A program made the translations under genes and the position numbers. From Desulfosarcina alkanivorans (lineage in GTDB: Bacteria; Desulfobacterota; Desulfobacteria; Desulfobacterales; Desulfosarcinaceae), in NCBI RefSeq assembly GCF_009688945.1, contig NZ_AP021874.1, positions 5,518,001 through 5,582,000 of the forward strand: DNA of 64,000 nt, written 5' to 3'. Below the pieces are notes generated by a model, which did no database searches, was not told the DNA's origin, and worked only from the letters and a program-made list of their open reading frames with translations. Shown in pieces: positions 28,544-37,812 of this stretch (the first letter of the stretch is position 1; every line of letters starts with the position of its first letter).

Positions 28544-30055
28544 ATGTCGTCGGCCAAACGGAATCCCCGGGTGCTGGTCGTTACCCCGGAAGTGACCTAC
28601 CTTCCCGATCGAATGGGCAATTTTTCCCGATATCTCACGGCCAAGGCCGGCGGCCTGGCCGATGTATCGGCCGCCCTGGTCAGCGCCCTGTTCAACGAGG
28701 GCGCCGACGTACACGTGGCCCTGCCGGACTACCGGTCGATCTTCCGCGGCCGGCTGGCGCCGTTTCTCGAACGGGAGCAGTGGACCATCCGCAACGTCAT
28801 GCCCGACGACCGGGTGCACCTGGCCGAGGACCGGGCCTTTTTCTACCTGAATCGCGTGTACTCGGCCTACGGCGGTGAAAACACCAAGCTTTCGCTGGCG
28901 TTCCAGCGCGAGGTGATCAACAACATCGTTCCCCGGGTGCGGCCCGACCTGATCCACTGCAATGACTGGATGACGGGCCTCATTCCGGCCATGGCCCGGC
29001 AGATGGGCATTCCCTGCCTGTTCACCATCCACAACATCCACACGGTCAAAGCCACCCTGGCCCACATCGAGGACCGCGGCATCGATGCGGCCTATTTCTG
29101 GCAGCATCTTTATTATGAGAACTTCTCGGCGAGTTATGAGGAGGCCTGGGACCGCAATCCGGTAGATTTTCTCGCCAGCGGTGTGTTCGGCGCCCACTTC
29201 GTCAATACCGTCAGCCCCCGGTTTCTCGAGGAGATCGTCGAGGGGCGCCACGATTTCGTGGCGTGGCCCCTGCGGCAGGAGTTGACCAACAAATTCAATG
29301 CCAGCTGCGGCGTGGGGATCCTCAACGCCCCCGACCCGGCCTTCAACCCGCAAACGGACAGGGAGATTCACCGCAACTACACGGCCGGCGACCACCCGGC
29401 CGGCAAGCGGGCGAACAAGCGCCACCTGCAGGATACCCTGGGGCTGATCCGGGACGACAACGCCCCGCTGTTTTTCTGGCCGTCGCGGCTGGATCCGGTA
29501 CAGAAGGGCTGCCAGCTGCTGGCCGAGGCCTTTTACGGGATCATTTCCGATTACTGGGACATGAACCTTCAGGTGGTGTTCGTGGCCAACGGCGACTACC
29601 AGCAGACCTTTCGGGACATCGTCAGCCACCACGGGTTTCACAGCCGGGTGGCGGTGTGCGACTTCAATGAAAGCATGGAACATCTGGCATACGCGGCCGC
29701 CGACTTCATTCTCATGCCCTCCCTGTTCGAACCCTGCGGCCTGCCCCAGATGATTGCCCCCATCTATGGTGCGCTTCCGGTGGCTCATGACACCGGCGGC
29801 ATTCATGACACCATCACCCATCTCGATGCGGACCGGGGTGTCGGCAACGGGTTTTTATTTGAAAATTACGATGCCGGCGGATTGTACTGGGCCGTGACCC
29901 AGGCCATGGATTTTTTCAGGAGGCCGGCGTCGCAGAAGCGCAGTCAGGTTGAGCGCATCATGAAAGAAAGCGCCGCATCCTTCAACCATGCCAATACGGC
30001 CCGGCGCTATATCGACCTGTACGAGAAGATGCTGGAAAGACCACTTATAAATTAA
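28544..30055 (+). CDS. glgA: Glycogen synthase (ADP-glucose type, GT5)
   Basis: A 503-residue GT5 enzyme that extends alpha-1,4-glucan chains from nucleotide-glucose. The N-terminal donor-binding KAGGLADV motif (K at about 33) and the C-terminal LFEPCGLPQMIAPIYGALPV followed by THDTGGIHD-like HDTGGIHDTI are diagnostic. It starts at ATG with AAAGGAGG eight bases upstream. The spacer from glgP contains degenerate GGTTC words. No glgC for ADP-glucose synthesis is in the window, so that gene must lie elsewhere or another donor is used. Confidence 0.95.
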   Translation: MSSAKRNPRVLVVTPEVTYLPDRMGNFSRYLTAKAGGLADVSAALVSALFNEGADVHVALPDYRSIFRGRLAPFLEREQWTIRNVMPDDRVHLAEDRAFFYLNRVYSAYGGENTKLSLAFQREVINNIVPRVRPDLIHCNDWMTGLIPAMARQMGIPCLFTIHNIHTVKATLAHIEDRGIDAAYFWQHLYYENFSASYEEAWDRNPVDFLASGVFGAHFVNTVSPRFLEEIVEGRHDFVAWPLRQELTNKFNASCGVGILNAPDPAFNPQTDREIHRNYTAGDHPAGKRANKRHLQDTLGLIRDDNAPLFFWPSRLDPVQKGCQLLAEAFYGIISDYWDMNLQVVFVANGDYQQTFRDIVSHHGFHSRVAVCDFNESMEHLAYAAADFILMPSLFEPCGLPQMIAPIYGALPVAHDTGGIHDTITHLDADRGVGNGFLFENYDAGGLYWAVTQAMDFFRRPASQKRSQVERIMKESAASFNHANTARRYIDLYEKMLERPLIN

Positions 30056-30180
30056 TGCCGAAGGCCAGAGGCCTTGGGCAGGTGGATAGGTAGAAGGCTG
30101 TCGGCTGCAGACGTTCAGGAAAGCATGGTATGCTCATGCATCCTTGGGCCTACTGCCTAAACCCCTAAACGGCTAAAATC

Positions 30181-32217
30181 ATGGTTGCCATCAATACCCT
30201 CGTCGATCGCCTGATCGATACCGACCCCTACCTCAAGGCCCACCGCCCGGCGCTGATGCGGCGCCTGGGGCATATCCAGGGGATGCGCGAGCGGGTCACC
30301 GGGGGGCGCGTCGATCTGCCGGACCTGGCATCGGGGCACGAGCACTTCGGCCTGCACCGGACGGCGGCCGGGTGGATTTTCAGGGAATGGGCGCCCAACG
30401 CCACGGCCGTTTATCTGATCGGCGATTTCTGCGGCTGGACCGACGACCCGGCCTTCGCCCTGTCACGGTCGGCCGACGACGGGCAGTGGGAAATCAACCT
30501 GCCGGCGGACGCATTGCATCACGGCGATCTGTTTCGTCTTCGTATCCACTGGAACGGCGGCCGGGGCGACCGCATTCCGGCCTATGCCCGCCGGGTGGTG
30601 CAGGATCCGGCCACCCTGATCTTCAACGCCCAGGTATGGGCACCGGATGAGCCCTACCGCTGGCGGCAACCCGATTTCCGGCGCCCGGATCACCCGCCGC
30701 TGATTTACGAGGTTCACGCCGGCATGGCCCAGGATGCCGAAAAAATCGGCTCATGGCGCGAATTCACCGCCCGCATCCTGCCGCGTATCGCCGGGTCGGG
30801 TTACAACACCATTCAACTCATGGCCGTTCAGGAGCATCCCTACTACGGCTCTTTCGGCTACCACGTGTCCAGTTTTTTCGCCCCGTCCTCCCGGTTCGGC
30901 CCCCCGGAAGACCTCATGGCGCTGATCGATGCGGCCCACGAGCAGGGGCTTGCCGTCATCATGGACCTGGTGCATTCCCACGCCGTGTCCAACACCGTCG
31001 AGGGCCTGGGTCTGTTCGACGGCACCGAATACCTCTACTTCCACCAGGGGCCCCGGGGATACCACCACGCCTGGGACAGCCGCTGTTTCGACTACGGCAA
31101 GCCCCAGGTCGTCCATTTTCTGCTGTCCAACTGCCGTTACTGGCTGGATGCCTTTCATGTGGACGGCTTCCGTTTCGACGGCATCACCAGCATGCTCTAC
31201 CGCCACCATGGCCTGGAGAAAGCGTTCAGCGGGTACGACGACTACTTCAACGAGGCGGTGGACGAGGACGCCCTGGCCTACCTGACCCTGGCCAACCAGG
31301 TGATTCACCGTCTGCGTCCGGACGCCTTGACCGTGGCGGAAGACATCAGCGGCATGCCGGGGCTGGCGCTGCCCGTTGCCGACGGGGGGACGGGGTTCGA
31401 CTGCCGCTTCGCCATGGGGGTCCCCGACTACTGGATCCGACTGGTCAAGGACACCCCCGACGAAAGCTGGCCCATGGGACAATTGTGGCACGAGTTGACC
31501 AATCGCCGGCGCTCGGAGCGGACCATCAGCTATGCCGAGTCCCACGACCAGGCGCTGGTGGGGGACAAGACCCTGATGTTCCGCATGGCCGATGCCGGGA
31601 TCTACCACCACATGTCCGTCGACGATCCGGACCCCGTTGTGAACCGGGCCATGGGCCTGCACAAGATGATCCGGCTGGTCACGCTGGCCACGGCGGGCGG
31701 CGGCTACCTGAACTTCATGGGCAACGAGTTCGGCCACCCCGACTGGATCGACTTTCCCCGGGAGGGCAACGGCTGGAGCTTTTGCTACGCCCGGCGGCAG
31801 TGGCACCTGGCAGACGATCCCGGACTCAAGTACGGGCTGCTGGCACGGTTCGACCGGCGCATGATCGCCCTGGCCCGTGAGGCCGGGCTGCTGGCGGGGC
31901 AGGAGCCCGCATTGCTGTGGGATCATGATCCCGACAAGATCCTGGCCTTCGTCCGGGCCGGATGGATCTTTGTCTTCAATTTTCATCCGTCCCGATCCTT
32001 CGTGGACTATGGCATTCCCGCACCGGGCGGGTCTTATCGAATGGTTCTGGATTCGGATCATCGGGACTTCGGCGGTCACGGCCGCCTGGCACCGGACCAG
32101 ATCCACCACGCCCTGAAGGAAAAAAACAGTCCATGGGGCCGCCGGTTATACCTCTACCTGCCCTCGCGCACGGCCATCGTATTGAAACCGTTGACGGATT
32201 CGAAAGGAGAACCATGA
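30181..32217 (+). CDS. glgB: 1,4-alpha-glucan branching enzyme
   Basis: A 678-residue protein with an N-terminal CBM48 domain (IFREWAPNATAVYLIGDFCG) and a GH13 barrel. Catalytic residues are Asp333 (GFRFDGITSML), Glu387 (VAEDISG) and Asp456 (ESHDQAL). The FRFDGITSML motif and overall length place it with the eukaryote-type branching enzymes (GH13_8) rather than the common bacterial GH13_9 GlgB. It makes alpha-1,6 branches in the polymer built by GlgA. Its stop overlaps the next gene's start (ATGA), so the lipoprotein is in the same operon. Confidence 0.95.
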   Translation: MVAINTLVDRLIDTDPYLKAHRPALMRRLGHIQGMRERVTGGRVDLPDLASGHEHFGLHRTAAGWIFREWAPNATAVYLIGDFCGWTDDPAFALSRSADDGQWEINLPADALHHGDLFRLRIHWNGGRGDRIPAYARRVVQDPATLIFNAQVWAPDEPYRWRQPDFRRPDHPPLIYEVHAGMAQDAEKIGSWREFTARILPRIAGSGYNTIQLMAVQEHPYYGSFGYHVSSFFAPSSRFGPPEDLMALIDAAHEQGLAVIMDLVHSHAVSNTVEGLGLFDGTEYLYFHQGPRGYHHAWDSRCFDYGKPQVVHFLLSNCRYWLDAFHVDGFRFDGITSMLYRHHGLEKAFSGYDDYFNEAVDEDALAYLTLANQVIHRLRPDALTVAEDISGMPGLALPVADGGTGFDCRFAMGVPDYWIRLVKDTPDESWPMGQLWHELTNRRRSERTISYAESHDQALVGDKTLMFRMADAGIYHHMSVDDPDPVVNRAMGLHKMIRLVTLATAGGGYLNFMGNEFGHPDWIDFPREGNGWSFCYARRQWHLADDPGLKYGLLARFDRRMIALAREAGLLAGQEPALLWDHDPDKILAFVRAGWIFVFNFHPSRSFVDYGIPAPGGSYRMVLDSDHRDFGGHGRLAPDQIHHALKEKNSPWGRRLYLYLPSRTAIVLKPLTDSKGEP

Positions 32218-32708
32218 GACGGAAACCAGTTCCCGAAATGCTGATCACGACCTGCCTGTTCGTCCTGTGCATCGCCGGATGTGCGACCATGGAGGCAAAA
32301 GACGATGCACCGGTGGAATTGGCGATCGCGGACCGCTGGAGCGGAGATTTTCCCGTGGACCGGCTGGGCCTGCTGCCCGACGGCCAGCAACAGTCCCGCG
32401 TCGGCTACATTGATGACCTGCGGACCTTTGCGGCCGTATGGCAGGCGTTGATGCCGGACCAGACGATCCCTGCCGTGGATTTTGCCCGCCATCTCGTCAT
32501 TTTCTCCCGCAACGTGGATTTTTACAACCGAACCACCATCATGAAAGTCCTTCTTGCCGGCGGGGGCCTGGAAATTCTCGCCATGGAGACCATGTCCGCC
32601 GTGCCCGTCGAAGACAGGGCGGCCATGGCCCTGGCCGTGGTGCCCCGGGCCGGTGTCAAATTCATTCGGGCTGGAGAACGGCAGATCCCGGTCGCCGCTG
32701 CCCGATAG
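32214..32708 (+). CDS. Putative lipoprotein at the end of the glycogen operon
   Basis: A 164-residue protein with a lipoprotein signal peptide (LFVLCIAGC lipobox, modified cysteine near residue 23). The rest is a small, probably protease-inhibitor-like beta domain (IPAVDFARHLVIFSRN) of no assigned family. Four-base overlap with glgB implies translational coupling. A role in glycogen metabolism is not obvious, since lipoproteins are extracytoplasmic; the link may be only transcriptional. Confidence 0.75.
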   Translation: MRRKPVPEMLITTCLFVLCIAGCATMEAKDDAPVELAIADRWSGDFPVDRLGLLPDGQQQSRVGYIDDLRTFAAVWQALMPDQTIPAVDFARHLVIFSRNVDFYNRTTIMKVLLAGGGLEILAMETMSAVPVEDRAAMALAVVPRAGVKFIRAGERQIPVAAAR

Positions 32709-32935
32709 CCACCCGTGATCAACCCGCCAGGCAGCCAGTTCCACCGGTAACCACCCGGCCGGCGGCAGGTTGTCTTTGACTTCGTCAACGATCGCATTTA
32801 CTATCACACCCCGGACCAGCCGCACCGGCGGTCCGGGACATTTTTCAAACGGCATGCGCGCAAAAGAAAGGACGCCGCGGCGGAAGTGGATCGGATGTCA
32901 CCCGATCCGGATTCATTTTAAAGCCCTTGATCCCT

Positions 32936-33949
32936 ATGGAATGCAAAACCGATTTTTCACTCAAGGCCTTGAACACCTTCAATGTCCAGGCCAATGCCGC
33001 CCGCTATGTCCGTTTCGATGAGCCCCGTGAGATCGTCGACTTCATGGGACGAAACCCGCTTGGCGGGCGGCGCTGCCTGGTTCTGGGCGGGGGCAGCAAC
33101 CTGCTGTTCGTGGATGATTATGACGGTACGGTGCTGCATCCGATGCTCAAGGGCGTCGAGGTGGTTGAAACGGGCCGGCGTCATATTCGGCTGCGGGCCA
33201 TGGCCGGAGAGAACTGGGACGACCTGGTGGCCCTGACCGTGGCCAACGGCTGGGGCGGCATTGAAAACCTGTCGCTCATCCCGGGCAGTGTCGGCGCCAG
33301 CGCCGTTCAGAATATCGGCGCCTATGGGGTGGAGGTCAAGGATGTCATCGACCGCGTCGAGGCCATTTCCATGGATAGCCTGGAGAACGTCACCTTCGCG
33401 CCGGCGGATTGCGGTTTCGGCTACCGCACCAGCCACTTCAAGGACGCCTGGACCGGTCGGTTCATCATCACGGCGGTGACCTTTACACTGGGGCGGCAGC
33501 CCGAACTCGTTCTCGATTATCCCGGTCTTCGAACGGCTGTGGACGAACTGGGGTCGAGAGCGCTCGGCACTCTTCGCCAGGCCGTTATTGCCATCCGGCA
33601 GCGCAAACTGCCCGATCCCGCAGTGACCGGCAATGCGGGCAGCTTTTTCAAGAATCCCGTCGTCGACCGCAGGACCCTGGCCGGCCTGCAGCGCGTGTAC
33701 CCCGACGTACCCCACTATCCCCAGGGCGGCGACCGGTTCAAACTGGCCGCCGGCTGGTTGATCGAGCGCTGCGGCTGGAAAGGCAAACAGGTGGGAAGGG
33801 CGGCCGTCCATGACCGGCAGGCACTGGTTCTGGTTAATCTGGGCGGCGCCACGGGGCGAGAGATTTTCGAACTGAGCGAACAGGTGAGAGGCTCGGTTCA
33901 TGCCCGATGCGGCATCGAACTGGAGCGGGAAGTCCTGCTTGTCCCCTGA
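32936..33949 (+). CDS. murB: UDP-N-acetylmuramate dehydrogenase
   Basis: A 337-residue FAD enzyme that reduces UDP-GlcNAc-enolpyruvate to UDP-MurNAc for peptidoglycan. It matches the E. coli type I form: FAD-binding LVLGGGSNLLFVDDYDGTVL, ENLSLIPGSVGASAVQNIGA, FGYRTSHFKD and the proton-donor serine in GNAGSFFKNPVV, ending with LEREV. ATG 32936 is chosen; an in-frame TTG three codons earlier is the alternative and neither has a clear Shine-Dalgarno. It stands alone rather than in a division and cell-wall cluster. Confidence 0.95.
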   Translation: MECKTDFSLKALNTFNVQANAARYVRFDEPREIVDFMGRNPLGGRRCLVLGGGSNLLFVDDYDGTVLHPMLKGVEVVETGRRHIRLRAMAGENWDDLVALTVANGWGGIENLSLIPGSVGASAVQNIGAYGVEVKDVIDRVEAISMDSLENVTFAPADCGFGYRTSHFKDAWTGRFIITAVTFTLGRQPELVLDYPGLRTAVDELGSRALGTLRQAVIAIRQRKLPDPAVTGNAGSFFKNPVVDRRTLAGLQRVYPDVPHYPQGGDRFKLAAGWLIERCGWKGKQVGRAAVHDRQALVLVNLGGATGREIFELSEQVRGSVHARCGIELEREVLLVP

Positions 33950-34096
33950 CGGGGCCCCATTTTAGCCGGACGTTCGGTCCTCGGGGCGCAAGGGCTCCAG
34001 CCGAACCGCATGACCGCTTGCCGACGGGTTGGAGGGCGCGGACGATGCGCCGCCTTTCACCGCGCCTGACTTATTGTCGAAGGGGAAGGGGGAAAC

Positions 34097-34723
34097 ATGA
34101 TTCCGATGGAAACACTGGTGGCTTTTTTCATGGCATCCATGCTGCTGGGACTCGCTCCCGGACCGGACAACATATTCGTTCTGACCCAGTCGGCCCTGAG
34201 GGGAAGGACGGCCGGCCTCCTGGTCACCCTGGGGCTGTGCACCGGCCTTGTCGTTCACACAACGGCCGTGGCCTTGGGTGTGGCGGTCATTTTTCAGGCA
34301 TCCGCCCTGGCCTTCACGGCGCTCAAGCTGTTCGGCGCCGGGTACCTGCTTTACCTGGCCTGGCATGCCTTTCGTGCCTCCTCAGAGAAGATTTCCGCCG
34401 GAAAACGCAATGGGATGGGGTACGGCATGCTCTACCGGCGGGGGATCGTCATGAACGTCACCAATCCCAAGGTGTCCATCTTTTTTCTGGCCTTCCTGCC
34501 CCAGTTCGCCGACCCGGCCCGGGGGGCACTGACGCTGCAGATGCTCCTGCTGGGCGGGGTGTTCATTGTTTCCACCATCCTGGTATTCGGCAGTATCGCG
34601 CTGCTGGCCGGTTCCATCGGCCAGTGGCTCAATCGGTCACCGAAAACCCAGGTGGTCATGAACCGGGTGGCCGGCGTTGTTTTTTTGGGCCTGGCGCTGA
34701 AGCTGGCCACGGTCAAAAGATAG
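34097..34723 (+). CDS. LysE/RhtB-family amino-acid exporter
   Basis: A 208-residue protein with six predicted membrane helices. Family signatures are the N-terminal LGLAPGPDNIFVLTQSALRG and the central GIVMNVTNPKVSIFFLAFLPQF. It exports amino acids or related compounds; the substrate cannot be read from sequence. A GGGGAAGGGGG purine tract precedes the ATG. The cupin gene follows 32 nt downstream on the same strand and probably shares the transcript. Confidence 0.92.
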   Translation: MIPMETLVAFFMASMLLGLAPGPDNIFVLTQSALRGRTAGLLVTLGLCTGLVVHTTAVALGVAVIFQASALAFTALKLFGAGYLLYLAWHAFRASSEKISAGKRNGMGYGMLYRRGIVMNVTNPKVSIFFLAFLPQFADPARGALTLQMLLLGGVFIVSTILVFGSIALLAGSIGQWLNRSPKTQVVMNRVAGVVFLGLALKLATVKR

Positions 34724-34755
34724 GGGAACGGCGCCTCCCCGCTTTGGGAAAAACC

Positions 34756-35124
34756 ATGAAACCAAGCATTCGCCGCCTGAACACGGATGACGAATATTAT
34801 TTTAAGGAAGGCTGTTTTATCCTTGAATTGTCGAACACCCCGGACGATCCGGCGGTTTCCGTAGCCCGGGCGCGGGTGAGACCCGGTGTGAGTACCCGGA
34901 TGCATCGCCTGCACGGTATTGCAGAGCGCTACGTGATTCTCGAAGGGACGGGGCGGGTCGAGGTGGCCGGGCAGACCGCCCGGCCGGTCGGTCCCGGAGA
35001 CACGGTGATCATTCCACCCCAATGCCCCCAGCGGATCACCAACACCGGAACCGGTGACCTCGTGTTCCTGGCCGTATGCACGCCCCGGTTTGTCCCCGAC
35101 GCCTATGAAGACATCGGGGATTGA
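34756..35124 (+). CDS. Cupin-domain protein
   Basis: A 122-residue small cupin with motif 1 MHRLHGIAERYVILEGTGRV (H and E metal ligands present) and motif 2 VGPGDTVIIPPQCPQRITN. The open frame extends upstream to 33907 through the exporter gene, but the domain begins just after this ATG. Likely a metal-dependent sugar- or amino-acid-related enzyme or binding protein; the adjoining exporter suggests a shared small-molecule substrate. Confidence 0.82.
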   Translation: MKPSIRRLNTDDEYYFKEGCFILELSNTPDDPAVSVARARVRPGVSTRMHRLHGIAERYVILEGTGRVEVAGQTARPVGPGDTVIIPPQCPQRITNTGTGDLVFLAVCTPRFVPDAYEDIGD

Positions 35125-35502
35125 AACCATCGTCCACTCCGGGTGCCGGTCCAGACTGGGTTTCCCAATGGATGGGCTTATGCGGCTTCAGTCCGGTTTG
35201 CCAACATTCTCCATTGCCAAAGGCCCATGACTTTGACATGATTTAAGGACCCGGAAAACGCCATCGCTTACCGTCTCCTGCTCTTCTGGCGGTCATGATC
35301 GGCCGTCGGCCATGTTCCTCCCTGAGCCTCACGTGGGTTTCCGGTCCAGACGTTGCGGTGTGGCTGCCTGTTGGGGCGGTGGCTGCCCGGAATCACCCCC
35401 TTGGGGGTTCGGACTCCCATGAAGCCGCCGCCGGACGATTTCAGTCCGACCCTTGAAAAATACCGATGATACAGCGTGCTCGAGGTGCAGGAGGACATAT
35501 CC
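35125..35502. other. Spacer upstream of the sigma54-type activator
   Basis: No gene seen. A 14-bp palindrome ACCCCCTTGGGGGT lies at 35395-35408, about 95 nt before the activator start, and could be an operator. GTG 35476, in frame with the activator, falls in this spacer. Confidence 0.35.
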
Positions 35503-36606
35503 GTGCCGGGCAAGGAGAACGTTGATTTCAGAACAGTGATGCCGCCGGGTTTCCCCGAACGACTCCCTGCCGGCGACCGTCCGGTTGTCGACCGCCCCCT
35601 GATGCCGCCATCACCGCATCCACCCGGTATTCTGTCCAGGGCAGGCCGGCAAGGGGGCCTCCATGGGCGGCCGTGGGCGGCCCCCTTTCCCCGCATCATT
35701 GGAAACGATCCCCGAATGAAGGCCATTTTCCAGCAGATACTGGATGTCGCCCCTTATGACTACCCGGTTCACCTGTCAGGCGATACCGGTACGGGGAAGG
35801 AACTGGCTGCCCGGGCCATCCATGATCACAGCGGCCGAAAGAAGGGACCTTTTATTCCGGTCAATTGCGGTGCCATTCCCGAACATCTGGTGGAAAGTGA
35901 ATTGTTCGGCCATGTAAAAGGGGCGTTTTCAGGAGCGGGCAAGGCCCGGAAAGGCCGATTTGAACTGGCCCACGGGGGAACCCTGTTCCTGGATGAGGTC
36001 ACCGATCTTTCTCCCTTTATCCAGGTCCGGCTGCTGCGGGTGCTTGAAAACGGATCGTTCGAGAAAGTGGGGGGCGAACAAACCGTCTGTGCCCGTGTGC
36101 GGCTGATCAGCGCGGCCAACCGTCCCTTGAAAACGGAAATGAAGGCGGGGCGCTTTCGCCAGGATCTCTATTACCGGATCAATGTGGTGCCCATTCACAT
36201 GCCGCCGTTAAAGTCCAGAAACGGGGACATCGGGCTATTGGCCCGGCATTTTCTGAATCTGGCGGCCTCGCGCTATCACCGTCATCCCGTGATGTTTTCG
36301 GATGCGGCCATGGCAGTGATGCGCCGCTACGACTGGCCGGGAAATGTGCGGGAGTTGCAAAATGCCGTTCATTTTTCTTTCGTGCGCTCAGGCGGCAGTC
36401 GCATCGACGCCTGTCACCTTCCGCCGGAAATTCAGCGGGCCGCCGCGGTGGCCGTGGGGTCCGGCAAGCTGAATCCGGCATCCGTCGCCGAGGCGATCCG
36501 GCGCTGCGGCGGAAACAAATCCAAGGCCGCCCGGCACCTGGGCGTGGGTCGGGCCACGCTGTATCGATTTCTCTCCTCCTGTGCGGAGATCCGGCCGACC
36601 CCGTAA
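35503..36606 (+). CDS. Sigma54-dependent transcriptional activator lacking a sensor domain
   Basis: A 367-residue bacterial enhancer-binding protein. After ~65 unassigned, proline-rich residues comes the AAA+ domain: GDTGTGKELAARAIH (Walker A), the sigma54-contacting loop as GAFSGA instead of GAFTGA, GGTLFLDEV (Walker B) and FRQDLYYRINV. A Fis-type helix-turn-helix ends the protein (GGNKSKAARHLGVGRATLYR). There is no receiver, PAS or GAF domain. GTG 35503 is preferred because AGGAGG is upstream at good spacing. The following gene for a periplasmic binding protein may be its target. Confidence 0.88.
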   Translation: MPGKENVDFRTVMPPGFPERLPAGDRPVVDRPLMPPSPHPPGILSRAGRQGGLHGRPWAAPFPRIIGNDPRMKAIFQQILDVAPYDYPVHLSGDTGTGKELAARAIHDHSGRKKGPFIPVNCGAIPEHLVESELFGHVKGAFSGAGKARKGRFELAHGGTLFLDEVTDLSPFIQVRLLRVLENGSFEKVGGEQTVCARVRLISAANRPLKTEMKAGRFRQDLYYRINVVPIHMPPLKSRNGDIGLLARHFLNLAASRYHRHPVMFSDAAMAVMRRYDWPGNVRELQNAVHFSFVRSGGSRIDACHLPPEIQRAAAVAVGSGKLNPASVAEAIRRCGGNKSKAARHLGVGRATLYRFLSSCAEIRPTP

Positions 36607-36884
36607 ATCCCGAGGTGCATCACCGGCGTGGCGGCAGATCGCGAATGACCGGTGATCATGAACGATACAACCGGCCATGCACCCTTTCGGCAAGACCACC
36701 TGCGCAGGAAAAGAGGTGTTTTCGGAAAACAGGAGGTTCCGTTGTCCATGAAAAATACAGGCACCAGAAATGCGATCGGCGGTTGGTCAGAGAACGCCGC
36801 GTCGCGTTATCATGCCTGTGTGTGTTTTCCTCCTCCTGCAACGCGTGTGGGTCGAGGCGGGCGCCCCGTCACAGGAAGGAAACG

Positions 36885-37667
36885 ATGAACGGCAAACGGA
36901 CCCTCGGCTTTCTGGTGATCGTATGGGGCATCCTGATGTCTATCCCCATGTCGTCCGGTTCCCGGGCGAAGGACTTCCGGGTGGGCTACTTCCAGGTCAG
37001 CCCCCATGTCATGCGGGACCGCAACGGAGAGGCGAAAGGGCTTGCCGTCGATTATTTTCTGCGCATCGCCGAGAAAATGGGGCTTTCCGATACCCGTTTC
37101 AAGTGGCTCCCCCTGCAGCGGCTAGTGGGGGCACTGCAACACAACCAGGTGGACATGGCCCTGCTTTTGGCCAGAAACCCCGAACGGGAAGCCGTTTTCG
37201 TCTACCCGAGACAGCCGTTTTGCCGTGCCCGGCCGGGCATTGCCGTCCCCGCCGCCCATGGGATAGAGACCATCGAATCCATAGACCCGCTGTTGACCCT
37301 GTCCATCCAGGTGTCCGCCGGTGCATATCGATCCGCCTTCATTCAGGACCCGCGCATCCATCTGGAACCGATGCATGGGGACGACTATACGCCACGATGC
37401 TTCCTGAAACTGCGGCGCAACCGAATCGACGGCTGCTATCAGCCGGACCACTACGCACTCCTGTTTGAAGCAAACAAAAGCACCTACCGTTCCCGCATCC
37501 GCATTCTCACCCTCCCCGAACCGCCCATCGGGCTCTACTCTGTCTTTTCCAGAAAGAGTGCCGCCAGCTATCTGCAGTCCTATGAAGCCGCGCTGGCTGA
37601 AGTGGTCCGGGAAATTTCCTATGAAGACCTGTTCAGGGAACTTATCCAAAGAAACGCACCCGAATAA
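36885..37667 (+). CDS. Periplasmic substrate-binding protein (SBP family 3-like)
   Basis: A 260-residue protein with a signal peptide (RTLGFLVIVWGILMSIPMSS). The mature part resembles the amino-acid-type extracellular solute-binding family: FRVGYFQVSPHVMRDRNGEAK-like start, GLAVDYFLRIAEKMGL, VGALQHNQVDMALLL and a C-terminal QSYEAALAEVVREISYEDLF. No ABC permease or ATPase is encoded nearby, so it is either an orphan receptor or works with a sensor. AGGAAGGAAAC precedes the ATG. The longer frame from 36615 is spacer. Confidence 0.75.
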   Translation: MNGKRTLGFLVIVWGILMSIPMSSGSRAKDFRVGYFQVSPHVMRDRNGEAKGLAVDYFLRIAEKMGLSDTRFKWLPLQRLVGALQHNQVDMALLLARNPEREAVFVYPRQPFCRARPGIAVPAAHGIETIESIDPLLTLSIQVSAGAYRSAFIQDPRIHLEPMHGDDYTPRCFLKLRRNRIDGCYQPDHYALLFEANKSTYRSRIRILTLPEPPIGLYSVFSRKSAASYLQSYEAALAEVVREISYEDLFRELIQRNAPE

Positions 37668-37812
37668 GGCCGGTCCGCAATGGTCGGAACCAGGCGGCGG
37701 ATCGCCGCATCATGACCCGTTTCCGGGGAACGAATCGGAATACGGCCGACGCACCCGTCGATGCTTTTGAAAGGGCCGCTCCCCGATCCAGCTAGCTGTT
37801 CGACCGCAGCCC

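Noticed and set aside
33907..35124. Single 405-codon frame spanning the exporter and cupin region
   Set aside because: Only its last 122 codons match a cupin; the earlier part is out of frame with the LysE-type exporter, which is the real gene there.
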